A stretch of 64,000 nucleotides of DNA, from the NCBI GenBank assembly GCA_028829895.1, contig CM054178.1:91421058-91485057 (forward strand). The letters run 5' to 3'. This stretch comes from Sinotaia quadrata (lineage: Eukaryota; Mollusca; Gastropoda; Architaenioglossa; Viviparidae). Positions 1 to 37,385 of this stretch are shown piece after piece. Under the pieces are notes generated by a model, which did not search any database, was not told the origin of the DNA, and saw only the letters and a program-made list of their open reading frames with translations. A program made the translations under genes and the position numbers. Position 1 is the stretch's first letter. Each line of letters starts with the position of its first letter.

Positions 1-1791
1 GAGAAGGCAGGTGTCTCTAAGTCGTATGCGTCGGAGTCTGCTGAGAATCCTGGTGCGGTTCTGCAGGAGACAGGATCTCTCATTCAGGAGAAAAAAGGGT
101 GTAGCTGGAAAGCTGGGACCACTCTTTTACCTGTCAGTGGGTGTGCATTAGAATATGTGCAGGCTGCTGTCAGGGACAGAACAGACATATACTCAGTTGA
201 AACCTTAGGAGTTGAGGACTGTGTATTGTCTGAGTGTAAACCGCTTAACGGACTTAGCGGTGATACTTTGGCTACTTATATTAACACGGTCGTTGATATG
301 GAAGTAGGCCACGAGAAAGTATCAACAATAGAGGAGGTGGGGGGATGCACAACAGGTGAGCGTGAAGTGACAGGCGACTCAGTAACTGATGTGTTCCCTG
401 ATTCAATTAGGAGTAGCGAGATCGGAAGTGATAGTTTGACTGACATGACTGAGTGTAAAATTCTGAGTGACAGCTGCTACCTAGAGTCTCAGGAAAGGGA
501 TGACATGTCAGAACCGTCACTGACAACGGACACAGACAGACAAATAGGTGACTATGACAGAAAGCACACCGAGTGTTATGGTGAGGAAGACAGTGTAGAC
601 TCGACCTGTGACACACAGAAGGAAGACATTGTGACGTCATTCAGTGTGTTAGAGACAGGCAGTGAATGCTGTGAATTAGTAGCAGAGACTAAAGAAACTC
701 CTATAACTCCTGACAGTGTGACAGGGACAAGAGAGATAACTGAGTCAAGTAAAGTAAATGAAGGAGACTCAGTGAGAGATGTGGCACAAGGGAGACAACA
801 GATAGTTCTAAATGATAGAGTGATAACTTTGCAGTTTGACCCAGACAAACCCTTGTTAGCACTGCCACATGAATCTGACCTATTAGCAATGACAAAAAAC
901 GAGTTAGATTTTAGGGGGACTGACGAATACAGAGACAAAGGGGCAGACAATTACCTAGGCACCTACAGAACAGAGACACACTATGACGCAGTGACAGACA
1001 CAGTGGAAGTCAAAACTCTAAACAAGAACAGAGTAAGACTGAAAAGGATTTGTGATGCTTCTAGGGAAGGAACGTGTCTTCCTAGGAGTAGAATCATGAC
1101 GTATCTTAAGTCTACAGGTGAAGAAAAGGTTGGACCACCAGATTTAAGAGGAAAGTTGAAAGTGCATTTTAAAGGCGGAATTGTAGCCAGAAAAATTGAA
1201 CCTCCAGACTTAAAGCTTGCGATGCATAGAAGTGAGAGGGGTGGCAAGATAGGGCCGCTAGACTTAAGAGGAAGTTTTAAAATGCATTTCAAACCTACAA
1301 GCAAAGAGAGCAAACTTCCAAGCTTAATTAACATGATTCAGTGTCAAGGCGACTTCGAATCAGTGCACAGTGCACAGAATGAGTTAGAAGGACTCAAGAC
1401 TATTTGGTTTTCTAAGACAATGAGAGAAGAAAGCATAAATTGTATTTCAAATCATTTGACTCTGACAAGCCACAATGGGAAGGTAAAATGTGTAATCGTG
1501 AAAGTAAGACTGAAGCACGTTTACATGGGGCAGTACGACACAAAAATTGAAATTGACATGATGTTAGGAGTAGGTTTATTGCCTATCAATAGAAAGAAAC
1601 GAACACAAGTGGAGAGTAGAATGGAGTGTAGCGACTACACTAATCATGAAGGCAGTAACTCATTAAGACACTGCACTTCTAAGGATGAGAATACACTTAG
1701 AGAGAGTGTTAACCACATGATGAAAGAGAGAGGGAGGAGGGGGGAGAGAGAAAGGCCAACAGCCAGTGGGGCAAACAGATGTCAAAGGTGA
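1..1791 (+). CDS. Retroelement-associated ORF, 5'-truncated by the window edge
   Basis: The frame is open from base 1 to TGA at 1789-1791, at least 596 codons, so the true start lies left of the window (the GTG at 157 is only an internal codon). The first 300 codons are acidic and rich in Ser, Thr, Asp and Glu, without transmembrane segments; the last third is basic. A degenerate internal triplication is visible at about 1126-1300: GPPDLRGKLKVHFK, EPPDLKLAMH and GPLDLRGSFKMHFK. No protease, reverse transcriptase or integrase motif is seen. It lies just upstream of a polypurine tract and a putative 3' LTR in the same orientation, so it is inferred to be the last ORF of an LTR element. It could be a non-autonomous element's ORF or the tail of a long Pol polyprotein. 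Function not recognised. Confidence 0.6.
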   Translation, partial: EKAGVSKSYASESAENPGAVLQETGSLIQEKKGCSWKAGTTLLPVSGCALEYVQAAVRDRTDIYSVETLGVEDCVLSECKPLNGLSGDTLATYINTVVDMEVGHEKVSTIEEVGGCTTGEREVTGDSVTDVFPDSIRSSEIGSDSLTDMTECKILSDSCYLESQERDDMSEPSLTTDTDRQIGDYDRKHTECYGEEDSVDSTCDTQKEDIVTSFSVLETGSECCELVAETKETPITPDSVTGTREITESSKVNEGDSVRDVAQGRQQIVLNDRVITLQFDPDKPLLALPHESDLLAMTKNELDFRGTDEYRDKGADNYLGTYRTETHYDAVTDTVEVKTLNKNRVRLKRICDASREGTCLPRSRIMTYLKSTGEEKVGPPDLRGKLKVHFKGGIVARKIEPPDLKLAMHRSERGGKIGPLDLRGSFKMHFKPTSKESKLPSLINMIQCQGDFESVHSAQNELEGLKTIWFSKTMREESINCISNHLTLTSHNGKVKCVIVKVRLKHVYMGQYDTKIEIDMMLGVGLLPINRKKRTQVESRMECSDYTNHEGSNSLRHCTSKDENTLRESVNHMMKERGRRGERERPTASGANRCQR

Positions 1792-1938
1792 ACCACCTGG
1801 TGGAGAGAGAGACCTTGTTTAACTAAAGAGGGGCATAATTGTAGGCCACCTAAAACTTTTCAATTTCTCGTAGCCGTAGCTGATTATCTATCACGCATGT
1901 CGGATGATGAACCAACCACCACGCAAACCGATCAGTAG
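1792..1938 (+). other. In-frame extension after TGA with RNase-H-tail-like motif
   Basis: Directly after the TGA at 1789-1791 the same frame stays open for 48 codons to TAG at 1936-1938. It contains VADYLSRM at 1876-1899. Ty3/gypsy reverse transcriptase-RNase H modules typically end in a motif of the form (V/I)ADxLSR. The rest of the RNase H domain is not visible upstream. This may be a leftover of a large internal deletion, a readthrough tail, or chance. Confidence 0.35.
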
Positions 1939-2059
1939 GAAAAAAAAAAAAAGAGAAAAAAAAACCCAGAGCGAGCGTTATTATATTATATTAAAATGTA
2001 TAACCACTTAGTCGCTTCTTATTGATCACACGTAGATATTGCATTTTTCGGGTACAGAG

Positions 2060-2087
2060 AAGATAGTGAAAACCGATTCACTATCTT
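2060..2087 (+). repeat. Perfect 11-bp hairpin before polypurine tract
   Basis: The arm AAGATAGTGAA (2060-2070) is followed by a 6-base loop and the exact reverse complement TTCACTATCTT (2077-2087). It abuts the polypurine tract. Position and perfection suggest a functional RNA structure of the retroelement, but no role is demonstrated. Confidence 0.7.
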
Positions 2088-2102
2088 AAAAGAAAGGGAG
2101 GA
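2088..2102 (+). other. Polypurine tract of LTR retrotransposon
   Basis: Fifteen purines (AAAAGAAAGGGAGGA) lie immediately before a TGTGACG LTR start. In LTR elements such a tract primes plus-strand DNA synthesis. Confidence 0.6.
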
Positions 2103-3910
2103 TGTGACGCGAAAAATACAAACTAATTAATTAAATTTTATTCTTAAAATTTATAAAATTTTAAATTCTTTTTCTGACAAAAATTTCCACTAAATTTTTG
2201 CGTTAGGAAAAATATGTAATCCGTTAGAGGACTACCTTTCATCCATGTTAGGGTGAGACGTAACACGGCAGTTGTAGTCGCGTAGCAAGCCGACGAACGG
2301 GTGCAATGCCATAAACAACTCAACTACTGAGTCGCCACGACTGGCCAGATTACGTAACTGCTCCCACAGAAACCAGATGGCTAGAGCATTGAGGCTAGCA
2401 TCACAAGGCCCCAAACTCTCACAAGTAGGCCGTCTATAAGTGCTCAACCACCCAAGCATGACTATGGCACCAGGGAATAACAAGGAGCCGAATTTCGCCG
2501 AAGCATAATTATTAGCACATGTCCGTTCGAAACGTCCAACCGCATAAATAAGGCCGTCCGGCGGAAAATAATTATTCTGTGAAAATCAGGGTCCCGCGCA
2601 AACTCCCGTGGATAGAGACAGAGCAAGGCACGCCTGATGGTAAATTGTTATCTTGTAAATATTGATTTTTGTTAAGATAATTATTTCAATTTTGATTTAT
2701 TACTTGTTAAAATTTTAACATGTATTTTGTAGTATTGTTTTTGGGATAAAGGAAATTCAGACAACCATGTAAAGGAATTTTAAAACAAAATGAGAACCCA
2801 AAAATAATGCTGCAAAGCTATAACAATTAAATAAACACGAGCTGATGTGTGAAATTCGTTTTATATTTTCACCAGTCTCAGGAGTTCACTCGTTCACTCG
2901 TTCGTTCAAGTTTGGACCAACGAAGAATTGAAGCTTAAGAAGTCGAATGCCGCGCAGTCAGACGTGGAGCTATCAGGTTATCGGACCGCTTCGTCTGTAA
3001 CGTTACCAACTTCGACTGATGTATGTTATCACTGGGTACTTCCAGGCTACAGACGGAATTGTAGGTGGACTTTGTTCAAGCCGTTACTTGGAACCAGAGT
3101 GACAGTGCTATCGAGGAGATAGGCATTAACTTGCATGATTCATGAAGCAAGGCTCTGCAGAGTTAAAGGCTAACAAAGGAATGTACATTGTGAACAGTGA
3201 CTAAACTACATAAAGCTACCTGTGAACGTTGATGCCGCATCGGTGTTAAGGGTGTGGATTTATCCTTTTACCAAGAACTGTGAACGCCTAAATAATCGGA
3301 CTTGTGAACCGGACTATAAAGTTGTTAAAGTGTGTGAACATTCTTGTGGGAAGCAAACCGGACATTGTTCCTGATTAAAACGCTAACCAGTACCAGCCAG
3401 AAACCATCGCACACAATATTCCAGGTGAACACGTTCCATGCTCGTTGTTTCTTTCTGTATGTTGTTCTATGATTAATGTGAATTTCTGATTTATATTCTT
3501 TCCTATAGTCTATGTTAGTGATTGTTGAATTAAGCACTGTTAATTTGCTTCATTTAATTGTTAAGGGAGAACAGAATTTTTGGTTCTTCATATTGATTTT
3601 TTTGAGAGAATCTGGAGAATGAGTTTCATCTTCTGATTGATGATTTCTAAGAACTGTTTAGTTTACTCATTGAACATTAATTTAGAATAGTTCAATTCTT
3701 CATTCCTAACTCTTTAACTTGTTGAGAGAAAGCATTTGGATTCTAGATCTTATATTAATTTCTGGTGGGGTTTTCATGACATTGAATGATTTGATTTTTA
3801 TTATATCCTTTTAATAAATTTTATTATTTCTTTAAAACTATTTGCTCTCATATCTGGAAGAGAGTTTCATGTGAAATTGAGAATGGGTGGGGGCAACCAA
3901 TGACGTAACA
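2103..3910 (+). mobile_element. Putative 3' LTR of a Ty3/gypsy-like element
   Basis: The segment starts with TGTGACGCG right after the polypurine tract and is proposed to end with GACGTAACA at 3910, giving imperfect TG...CA inverted termini (6 of 9 bases match). Possible internal signals are a TATA-like CATAAATAAGG near 2539, AATAAA at about 2831 and another AATAAA at about 3805. The region has no convincing gene; short ORFs at 2232-2483 and 2928-3122 are not supported. The left LTR is outside the window, so neither LTR identity nor a target-site duplication can be checked. The right boundary is tentative. Confidence 0.5.
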
Positions 3911-4524
3911 ACAATTAGATAGACGGTCTACGCACATGATTCAAAATAGTTCCTATTCTCGACGACGAGAGACAGTGGTAAGGGCCAGATAGGTGAAGAG
4001 ACGACTGTAAGATAACGTTGTATAGTTCACTATCTGAGACAGGTAACACTTGGGTAGGGATAGCCACTGACTGACGGACTACCCAAGGCTTGACCTCGTC
4101 ACTCTCAAGACCGCACGACAAGACCCTTGAGGAGATTGTGGGTGTGATAGGGAACGAGAGAATTAATTAATATACATTAATTGGGAGCGTGATTTCGCTT
4201 ATTAATTAATTTCCCAAGGGACACACATAGAGAATCCCCTCCCCGCCACAATATTAATTATACACTTTGCTTCACTTAGAAAAAGAGAGTCAGTTAAGTC
4301 ATTTGTTAGGTAAACGAGCAATAGCTATTTCTAATGAAAAAAAATCATTAAAAGAATAACAACAAAGTTTTGCATTAACGCATGAAAAATGCCGGGTTTT
4401 TTTTTGTTGTTGCTGTGGCAAACGATAAACTAAAAAACCTCAGCTGCATAATGTATGAGTGTATGTGATAAAGATCGATAATGTAAACGACAAGTACAGT
4501 ATGTTTTCTGCTCACAAAACCCCA

Positions 4525-4676
4525 TCAGTAATGTGTATGTTTTCATAACCCTCAATAATGTGTATGTTTTCACAACCCTCAATAATGTGTATGTTTTCAC
4601 AACCCTCAATAATGTGTATGTTTTCATAACCCTCAATATTGTGTATGTTTTCACAACCCTCAATATTGTACCTCAA
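4525..4676. repeat. 27-bp minisatellite, about 5-6 copies
   Basis: The unit is AATAATGTGTATGTTTTCAC plus AACCCTC, with C/T variation at one site. An ORF on the minus strand here is only the translated repeat. Confidence 0.9.
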
Positions 4677-6206
4677 TAACGTGTTATTATTAAAAAGATT
4701 ATTTTGATTTAGGGGGCATACCGTGACAAAAGGACTTTTGAAAACACGTGCTTTAGAAATGAATGATAATTTTCAAATTATTAGTGTCAAGGGTAGTATT
4801 CCCCCCACCCCTCAACAAAAGGTGCTTAAGACAATTGAAGTAATCGTTTTAAAGAAAAGTGATGGAATAAGACCAGACCAAAGTGAGGTATTTGTGACGT
4901 CAGAGTAGGCAGTTAAACGTGTGAACCCGTAAATAGCAGTGATGTCCGAATCAATCAAAATGTCACGTGACCGTGGAGCACATTTCTTCAGGATTATTTG
5001 TAGAAAATTCTACAGATATCAGCCCGAAATATTGCGAAAGGTAATTGTTGAAATTGTATCCATTCTGTAAGAGATCCGGTCAGGTAGAAGACTATCTATT
5101 GACCCTAGTGATCATGTACACTAGACTATTGTCCCAATCATAATGCATTGCTGTCTAGCAGATTAATAACTACAAGCTAAACAAGTACAAATATAATACA
5201 TGGGTTAGATTTTATTCACATTAACATATGAACAAACATGCACAGGGACCGGTTTCCAAAAAAAAACCAAAAAAAAACCAAACAAACAAAAAAAAAACAT
5301 ATGAAAACAGTCGCAGACACACCGCTTATTAATGCATACACACATGAATACACAAACACACACTACACCACCCCCGGCGTACATACAAGATTACATTATG
5401 TTCGTAGTAGTGGTAGAAATTTTTTGAAAGCATGCATAAAATTTATTTATGCACTAGAAACTTAATAATGAAGTAGTCTATAAATAACAGACAGCTTGAC
5501 ACTCGTCTCAGCGCGAAAGCGGCGGAAGCCGGAAGCGCCTCTACACTCAATCAAAAATCAAAACTCGTCTCACAGTACGGGAACTACCCGTCCGCGACAC
5601 GCCCAGCAAATACTTCCAATCAGGAGGAAGTAAGCAAATAATCTTTTTTCTTAATCGGCGATTTTTATTGTGCATTATTTTCTTTGTTAAGGATTTTATA
5701 CTCTTCCATGCACGCACACAAACACACTCACTTAAATCCCCATACATAGCTACTTCAGCATTGTTTAAATGAATATTTTAATTTTTTCTTTTTAATACCA
5801 TTTAAACTAAAATAAATGTTCTTCCTATTTAGTCATCCAAAACAAACGTCTGACAAAATTAATTTATACAAAAAGTGACATACGCAAGTAGGTCCTGTTT
5901 TTTTTTTTTGAAGAATCTACTTATGGAAATGACTTTTTTCTTCTCTAATATTTTTAATATAAAGAATAAATAAGCGCAACATACTTTAATGATATAATAC
6001 TATATTTCCTCACATTGTACATGTTAGCAATTAAAGACATACACGCACAAACTCCACACATTAAAATTTATTCAAGCAGACTGACGTTTGCTACTTCAAA
6101 CCAAATTACAATCGACAAGTCAAAAGAGTCTAGATGGATTTGCATATTTTCAATACAAGTTTAAAAGAAAACCTTAAGACCAAATCGAAACACACAACAT
6201 GAAAAT

Positions 6207-6402
6207 GCAACATAACTGGACGTTTACTCTAAGATCGAAGTCGTTAAGCGAACTAGATCAAGGTCGTTAAGCGCACTTTATTTATTTAATGTTAAGCGCA
6301 CTCTCCAGTATTCAGACACTACGCGCAACATAATTGGACATTTACTCTAAGACGAAGACCGTTAAGCGAACTAAAATCAAGATCATTAAGCACGCTTTTT
6401 AA
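6207..6402. repeat. About 118-bp duplication, two diverged copies
   Basis: Blocks starting near 6210 and 6328 share ACATAA(C/T)TGGAC(G/A)TTTACTC, then GTTAAGCGAACTA and a second GTTAAGC/ATTAAGC motif. Confidence 0.75.
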
Positions 6403-6889
6403 GTGCCCAGACATTTTACATTGATTAGTCTTTCATCTCACCCCACCCCTTTCCCCGGTTCGGTTTACATGAACTTTTCTTGAAGCAGTTTACCCTTTGT
6501 GATGCATGCTTTCTACATCAGCGCTACGACAACTATGTGTTCGTGTACATAAGGAAGAAATCACAGCGACAGCACCAATAACTTAAGAAGTGATTCCAAA
6601 CCATAGAGACACGTGGACGGACTGCTTTAGCTGCTGAACGAAATAAATAAATTATAATGTTTATTACACATCTAAACAATGGTTTACAGGACAAAAATAC
6701 CACTAAACAAAAAACACCAAACAAATGAATCACAGGCCAGCCCGCTTCAGCTTTTAATGAGCAGACTGCAGGCCTTCAACGTAGCACTTTTAAATGTAAA
6801 ATATGGTCCCGCTCAGGTATGAAGTAGAAAATCCAGCCAAAAATATACCGGTTGTTTTGTCACTACGCACGGATGTAAGTCACCCAACC

Positions 6890-7620
6890 ATTAGAACTGA
6901 ACATCATCACTGCACCCTATCTTTAGAATGAACACTCTCATTACCTCACTGCACACTGACCTAGGTCAGACAATCTGATGAAATTAACTCACTGTTACCT
7001 CACTTACCTAGGCCAGTCATATTTAGAGCTGCAGCTTCTGCATGTACATTACTTACACTGATTTACGTCATCCAACCTTTAGGACATCAACTGTGATCTC
7101 ATTTACATTGGTTTAGGACTCTAATTCACCCGGTCTTTAGAATTACATCCAGTGTTACCAAGGATCAAAGTCATCCGGTCTTTAGAATTACATCCAGGAT
7201 TATCTCGCCGTACAAACATCTAGGTCACCCTGTCTTACCCCAGTGTTACCTCGCCGTACAAGGGTCTAGATAATAGTCTTTAGAATTACATCCAGTGTTA
7301 CTTCACCATACAAGGATCTGTGTCATCCGGTCTTCATAGTGAACACGCTATTACCTCATTGTACAAGGATTTAGCTCATGCAGCCTTTAGAATTACATCC
7401 ATTGCTATTCACTGTACAAGGACCTAGATCATTCGGTCTTTAGAATCCATTCTTACCTCAGGTTACAAGGATCTAGGTAATCCAGTCTTAGAATTACACC
7501 CACTGTTACCTCACTGTACAAGGATCTAGGTCATCAAGTCTTTAGAATAACATCCTGTCATCTCAATGTACAAGGATCTGGGTCATCCAGTCTTCAGAAA
7601 TGTATCTTTTGTTTCATCAC
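6890..7620. repeat. Degenerate ~58-bp minisatellite
   Basis: Roughly ten diverged units with the landmarks CTTTAGAATTACATCCAGTG, TTACCTCAC, GTACAAGGATCTAGGTCATC. It lies downstream of the 3' end of the minus-strand gene. Confidence 0.8.
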
Positions 7621-8608
7621 CGCACACTGACGTGCGTCGTAAATCTTGGTAGATCAAAGTTCTTAAATACGTGTTGATTTGAGTGCTGCCAAAAAATAAT
7701 TTCGCATTTGAAATGGATCAAACTTCCGAATCAGAGTTTGGTGATATGACGTCAAATTAAGTATCTCGCCGTGTAAGGACCGTATTTAAAACTTTAAATG
7801 TTGAATAATGTAACCAAATAATTGTCTGGGACGACGTGTAAAATTCTTATACAATTGTCTGAAAAATTAATACGGATTTGGCATGTTAAGAAAAAAAAAA
7901 TCCGGCATATATTCAAACAGTCAAAATTCATGGTATCTGGCTACCACTTGTTGACTGATTCGTTGTAACCAAAGCAAAATGTAAACAAAACAATGGCTGT
8001 ATTTTAACCCTGATTGTCAGTCGCGGAATGTAATTTCTCTCTCTCTCTCTCCCCCCCCCCCCCCATCAGCCGCCACACAGGCAAACACACACAGTGTAAG
8101 ATTATATGTAATACTGGCAAAATACTGACTCAACTTTTTTTTAAAAGGAGAGAAAGAGAGTTTGTATAATAATAATGAACATAAACTCCATATAAAAAAA
8201 TCATCATCCGAGCTCAATTCCTGGCTGGTACATAGGTAATCATCGGTGTAACTTGACATCATTTGTTTTTGTTTGTTTTTTCACAGGAAAAAGTGTGTCA
8301 GTGAATTGGTGTTTGTCTCAATTCCAGTCGCACCAAAGTACATTTTTAAATCATGTTCGCGAGTTTCAAAATGCATTACAAGTTATTTGTAATTAATTAT
8401 TTAACAATTCTTATCAGAAATATATTAACGCTAAATCCACAGACGTTTCGAAATTGAAGTAGTCACAGGAAATAAAATGAAGTGCATTAAAATAGAATAC
8501 TGATCAGCTTTGACGTTTATTTTCAAAATATTTTACCCTTCTTTTTCAACATTAATTTTTGTAAGGAGATTTTCGTATCGGTGTGTAGATTTTTGATTCG
8601 ACACTTAG

Positions 8609-8614
8609 TTTATT
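8609..8614 (-). promoter_or_regulatory. Candidate polyadenylation signal AATAAA
   Basis: AATAAA on the minus strand, 51 bases past the TAA stop at 8665. It is the nearest canonical hexamer to the stop and fits a short 3' UTR. Others occur further downstream. Confidence 0.4.
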
Positions 8615-8664
8615 TAGAAATATTACCGAAACAGACCAGCTCTTTTTAGTTTTACCAAAGCTTT

Positions 8665-33886
<25,222 letters not shown>

Positions 33887-34020
33887 TTTCCCTGGCCGGA
33901 TGATCGAGTATCATGCGTTGTCACTGGTGTGGCGGTTTAGTTACGGACATATTCCACACTAACGTTTAGTAGTCTTCGCCACTGACGTCCTACTGAGAAT
34001 AAGGGGTGGTTTTATAAACC
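33887..34020 (-). promoter_or_regulatory. Likely 5' UTR/promoter of the minus-strand gene
   Basis: Immediately upstream of the ATG at 33886. It has more CpG and GC than the flanks and no clear TATA box. Transcription start not determined. Confidence 0.35.
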
Positions 34021-34071
34021 TGAAATACAAAGTACTTTCTAAAGTAGTGAGTAAACATATGCTGCGAACGT

Positions 34072-34320
34072 CAGTAAACAAAGCCTAAAACCCCAACACT
34101 GGAGAAACAAGTAAAACGTCAGTAAACAAAACATAAAACCCCAACACTGGAGAAACAAGTAAAACGTCAGTAAACAAAACATAAAACCCCAACACTGGAG
34201 AAACAAGTAAAACGTCAGTAAACAAAACATAAAACCCCAACACTGGAGAAACAAGTAAAACGTCAGTAAACAAAGCATAAAACTCCAACAATGGAGAAAC
34301 AAGTAAAATGTCAGGAGGAT
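34072..34320. repeat. 48-bp minisatellite, five copies
   Basis: The unit is AAAACGTCAGTAAACAAAAC plus ATAAAACCCCAACACTGGAGAAACAAGT; three inner copies are identical. Since 48 is a multiple of 3, minus-strand ORFs read as 16-aa repeats. Confidence 0.97.
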
Positions 34321-34502
34321 AAAAGAAAGCAAAATAAATGCTTTGGGACAATCACACTGGCAGGGAGACAGTTAAAGGAAGACATAATTAAAAAGCTACT
34401 AAATGGACTGATATTAGATAATAAGATTCACTTATTAAACACCCCCCAAACTAGATAGAAAGATAGATAGCATATACATGATAAATAGCTGACATAATAT
34501 AC

Positions 34503-34590
34503 AGTGAAACCTCGCTATAACGCGATAATAGGTGCCCATAAAATCGGATCGCATTAATAGTGGGGTCGTATATGGGGTTTTACAATATTT
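34503..34590. mobile_element. Single end of a pogo-like element
   Basis: TA followed by CAGTGAAACCTCGCTATAAC resembles pogo/Tigger-type terminal repeats and is similar to the intact MITE at 39142. No matching inverted end was found nearby. Confidence 0.35.
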
Positions 34591-35210
34591 TACTTTTTTC
34601 CGAGAACATATACATGTACGTACAGTGGGCCTGCAATGGTCACGAGTCATTTAAAAAAAAAAAAGCTGAACGCATGTACAATTTCATACATTTCAATTTA
34701 CAGCTAATAAAGCGGACATTATTTCCTTTCATCTGATTGCGTCTAACAACACCGCCAAGCCCAGCCAACTTGTTGGAGGCTTTAGCTCTTTGATGTTTAT
34801 TAAACTGTGAGAATCTTTTATCAACCACCGATTTGTCTGTGGCTTGGCTGTGTATGCAGTTAAAGAAGCACAAGTCGGCTATTGTTTGTGCAACAATTGT
34901 ATACAGAATTAATTGAACATTACAAAGACAACTTACTGGCTTTACTCATGGATCGGCAATAAGTAATATTTCCGATAATGTTTAAGAACCTGGTGAAACT
35001 ATTAAATTCCGGACCGTTTTATATTAAAAGTCATACGCGAACTCTTCCCCCAAAGGATAATAAACGTTTTACACTATTTCTCACACTTAAAACAATATTT
35101 TTTCCCGGTACGAGAAAATACATATCAATAACAAACCTTTATTGCAAAATATTAGGGACCGATCACATACGTGTAAAAACAACACAAAAAATCTAAAAAC
35201 AAAAAATTTT

Positions 35211-35353
35211 GTATAATTAGAGAATAGTGAGTATAGCGAGTACATATGCCCAAATTAGCTGTATAATTAGAGAATAGTAAGTATAGCGAGTACATATGCC
35301 CAAATTAGCTGTATAATTAGAGAATAGTGAGTAGAGCGAGTACATATGCCCAA
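35211..35353. repeat. 50-bp minisatellite, three copies
   Basis: Units start at 35211, 35261 and 35311 with GTATAATTAGAGAATAGTGA and GAGTACATATGCCCAAATTAGCT. Confidence 0.95.
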
Positions 35354-37019
35354 AAGATACTGACTACGAAAATAAAAAGTGCAAATCCATGAAATATTTA
35401 AGATTATACGTGAACGAGATAATGACAGATTTCCTCTGAAATTAAAATGAGATTGTGCAAACTTAATCAATCTACAAAGATATACAGGTGCTTTAGAATA
35501 TAAGTGGGTTTTTTTTGTGGTACAAATATGCATTTATTAAAGTGCAAGTACTTATTCATTCGTCTCAGCTTCGAGTTAATATTAACTACACTTTTATCTA
35601 AACGAAGTGTAAAAATGAAGCTTTACACACACACTATCCACAACCATAAAATAACACTTGCTATACCATAAACATAAAAACACTCTCGCTATAAGCATAC
35701 CATAAATCCCAGAGGAGCAGCTTAAATGAGACATTCACGTGAGCACTTAAGAAAACAGTTTTGGTTTTGATCAAACAAAATATTTAGTTGAGAAAGAAGG
35801 AAATAGATTTTTAGAAATTGTACTGCATAAAATTTTCACACGAGCTTGCCATTTAAAGTGGTCACCCCAAGAAAGATCCCTAGCCCTCGTTGCTCAGGGG
35901 CTTATTGAGATGGTGACCTAAATATTCTTACATCAGGAAGGGAAAGAACAAGGTTTATGACTTTACCGAGTGGCATTAGCCAACTCTTACTCTTAGAAGG
36001 GTTAAGTATCATTCGATCTTAATATAAAGGGTTAAGTAACATTCGATCTGTAACACAAAGGGATAAGTATCATTCAATCATAACTCAATAATAACGTATA
36101 AGGGGTTGACAGACACAGAGTCAGAGACACGTAGATAGATATATCGATTGTCAGTCAGACTTACAAATAGATAGACAGATGTATATAGAAGGTAGATTAC
36201 CTAGGTACTGTAATATATTTACACAGTTAAATAGCTAGAAAAGCCAGAGTTAGTTAGACTGATAGACAGATGTACAGAGAAAGGCAATTTACCTAGTGTC
36301 TCACCTCTCTGGGCACCCGTCACTAATTGTGATTATTATTTATTAATTAATAACACATAACTAATTACAAGTGATCGAGAATCTAATTCATAGTTATTAA
36401 TAATTCTCCCACAAGACAAACATGTCTCGTACATGGTGGATTACAAGGTTGTCGTAAAACTGTACTCCTTAAATAATAATAAGATAGACGTTTCACTGTC
36501 GCATAATGTTTATGCAGGTGGAAGCTTCTTACTAAAGGAGTAATAAAAATCCATCTTTTATTTATAGTTAATGAGACCCCCTCTGCCCACTATTACTCCA
36601 ACATACGTTTTAACATATGTGTAAGAAGGTTAATAAATTTAACAATAAATTTATTAAATCAACAAAAAATAAAATATACAACATACTAATATAATCAAAA
36701 GATGACATTTATATAATTTCCAAACAATGTTTGATTAACGCTAGACACTCATTCAGTTTATCCTAGCATAGACATCAGCAGTCAAATTAACATATATATT
36801 AATCAAGTTCATAGATATAATTCATCATAGAAATGAGTGTGGAATTTTAGAGAGATAACTAGTCAATGTACATAACATTTTCAATGATGGCAGCTGTCAC
36901 TAACACATGTTCACAATCACGCGGTTTGCAACAAGTAATTTCTTTCTTGCTTTCTTCCAATGTACCCCTTCTAGGCACATTACACAACTGTTCCAGAATC
37001 TTCAATGCGCTCACAAACA

Positions 37020-37385
37020 CACCACAGAGATCGTCCAGAACTTTGTATGCGCTATCAAAGCACACCATAGCGATTGTCCAGAACTTCGTATGCGCTATCA
37101 AAGCACATCATGGAGATTGTCCAGAACTTCGTATGCGCTATCAAAGCACATCATGGAGATTGTCCAGAACTTCGTATGCGCTATCAAAGCACATCATGGA
37201 GATCGTCCAGAACTTCGTATGCGCTATCAAAACACATCATGGAGATTGTCCAGAACTTCGTATGCGCTATCAAAACACATCATGGAGATTGTCCAGAACT
37301 TCGTATGCGCTATCAAAACACATCATGGAGATCGTCCAGAACTTCGTATGCGCTATCAAAGCACATCATGGAGAGTGTTCTAGAA
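37020..37385. repeat. 43-bp minisatellite, eight copies
   Basis: The unit is CGTATGCGCTATCAAAGCAC plus ATCATGGAGATTGTCCAGAACTT. Since 43 is not a multiple of 3 and the unit has no stop in any plus frame, all three plus frames stay open and encode the same 43-residue cycle. Codon-level conservation is absent, so it is not considered a gene. Confidence 0.95.

Larger units (their letters stand above)
3911..8600. other. Intergenic region between LTR and minus-strand gene
   Basis: AT-rich DNA with no supported gene. Short ORFs (4723-4908, 5238-5465, 6533-6733, 8017-8262) have composition and repeat content typical of chance. It holds A-rich runs near 5260-5300, an imperfect palindrome of AATTAATTAA around 4150-4220, three tandem arrays listed separately, and a CT/poly-C run at 8036-8065. 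Confidence 0.6.

Noticed and set aside
3911..4250. Possibility that the LTR is a 5' LTR with a primer-binding site downstream
   Set aside because: No tRNA-complementary TGG-type site follows 3910, whereas a polypurine tract precedes 2103.
34039..34351. Minus-strand ORFs with 16-aa hydrophobic repeats
   Set aside because: Translated 48-bp minisatellite.
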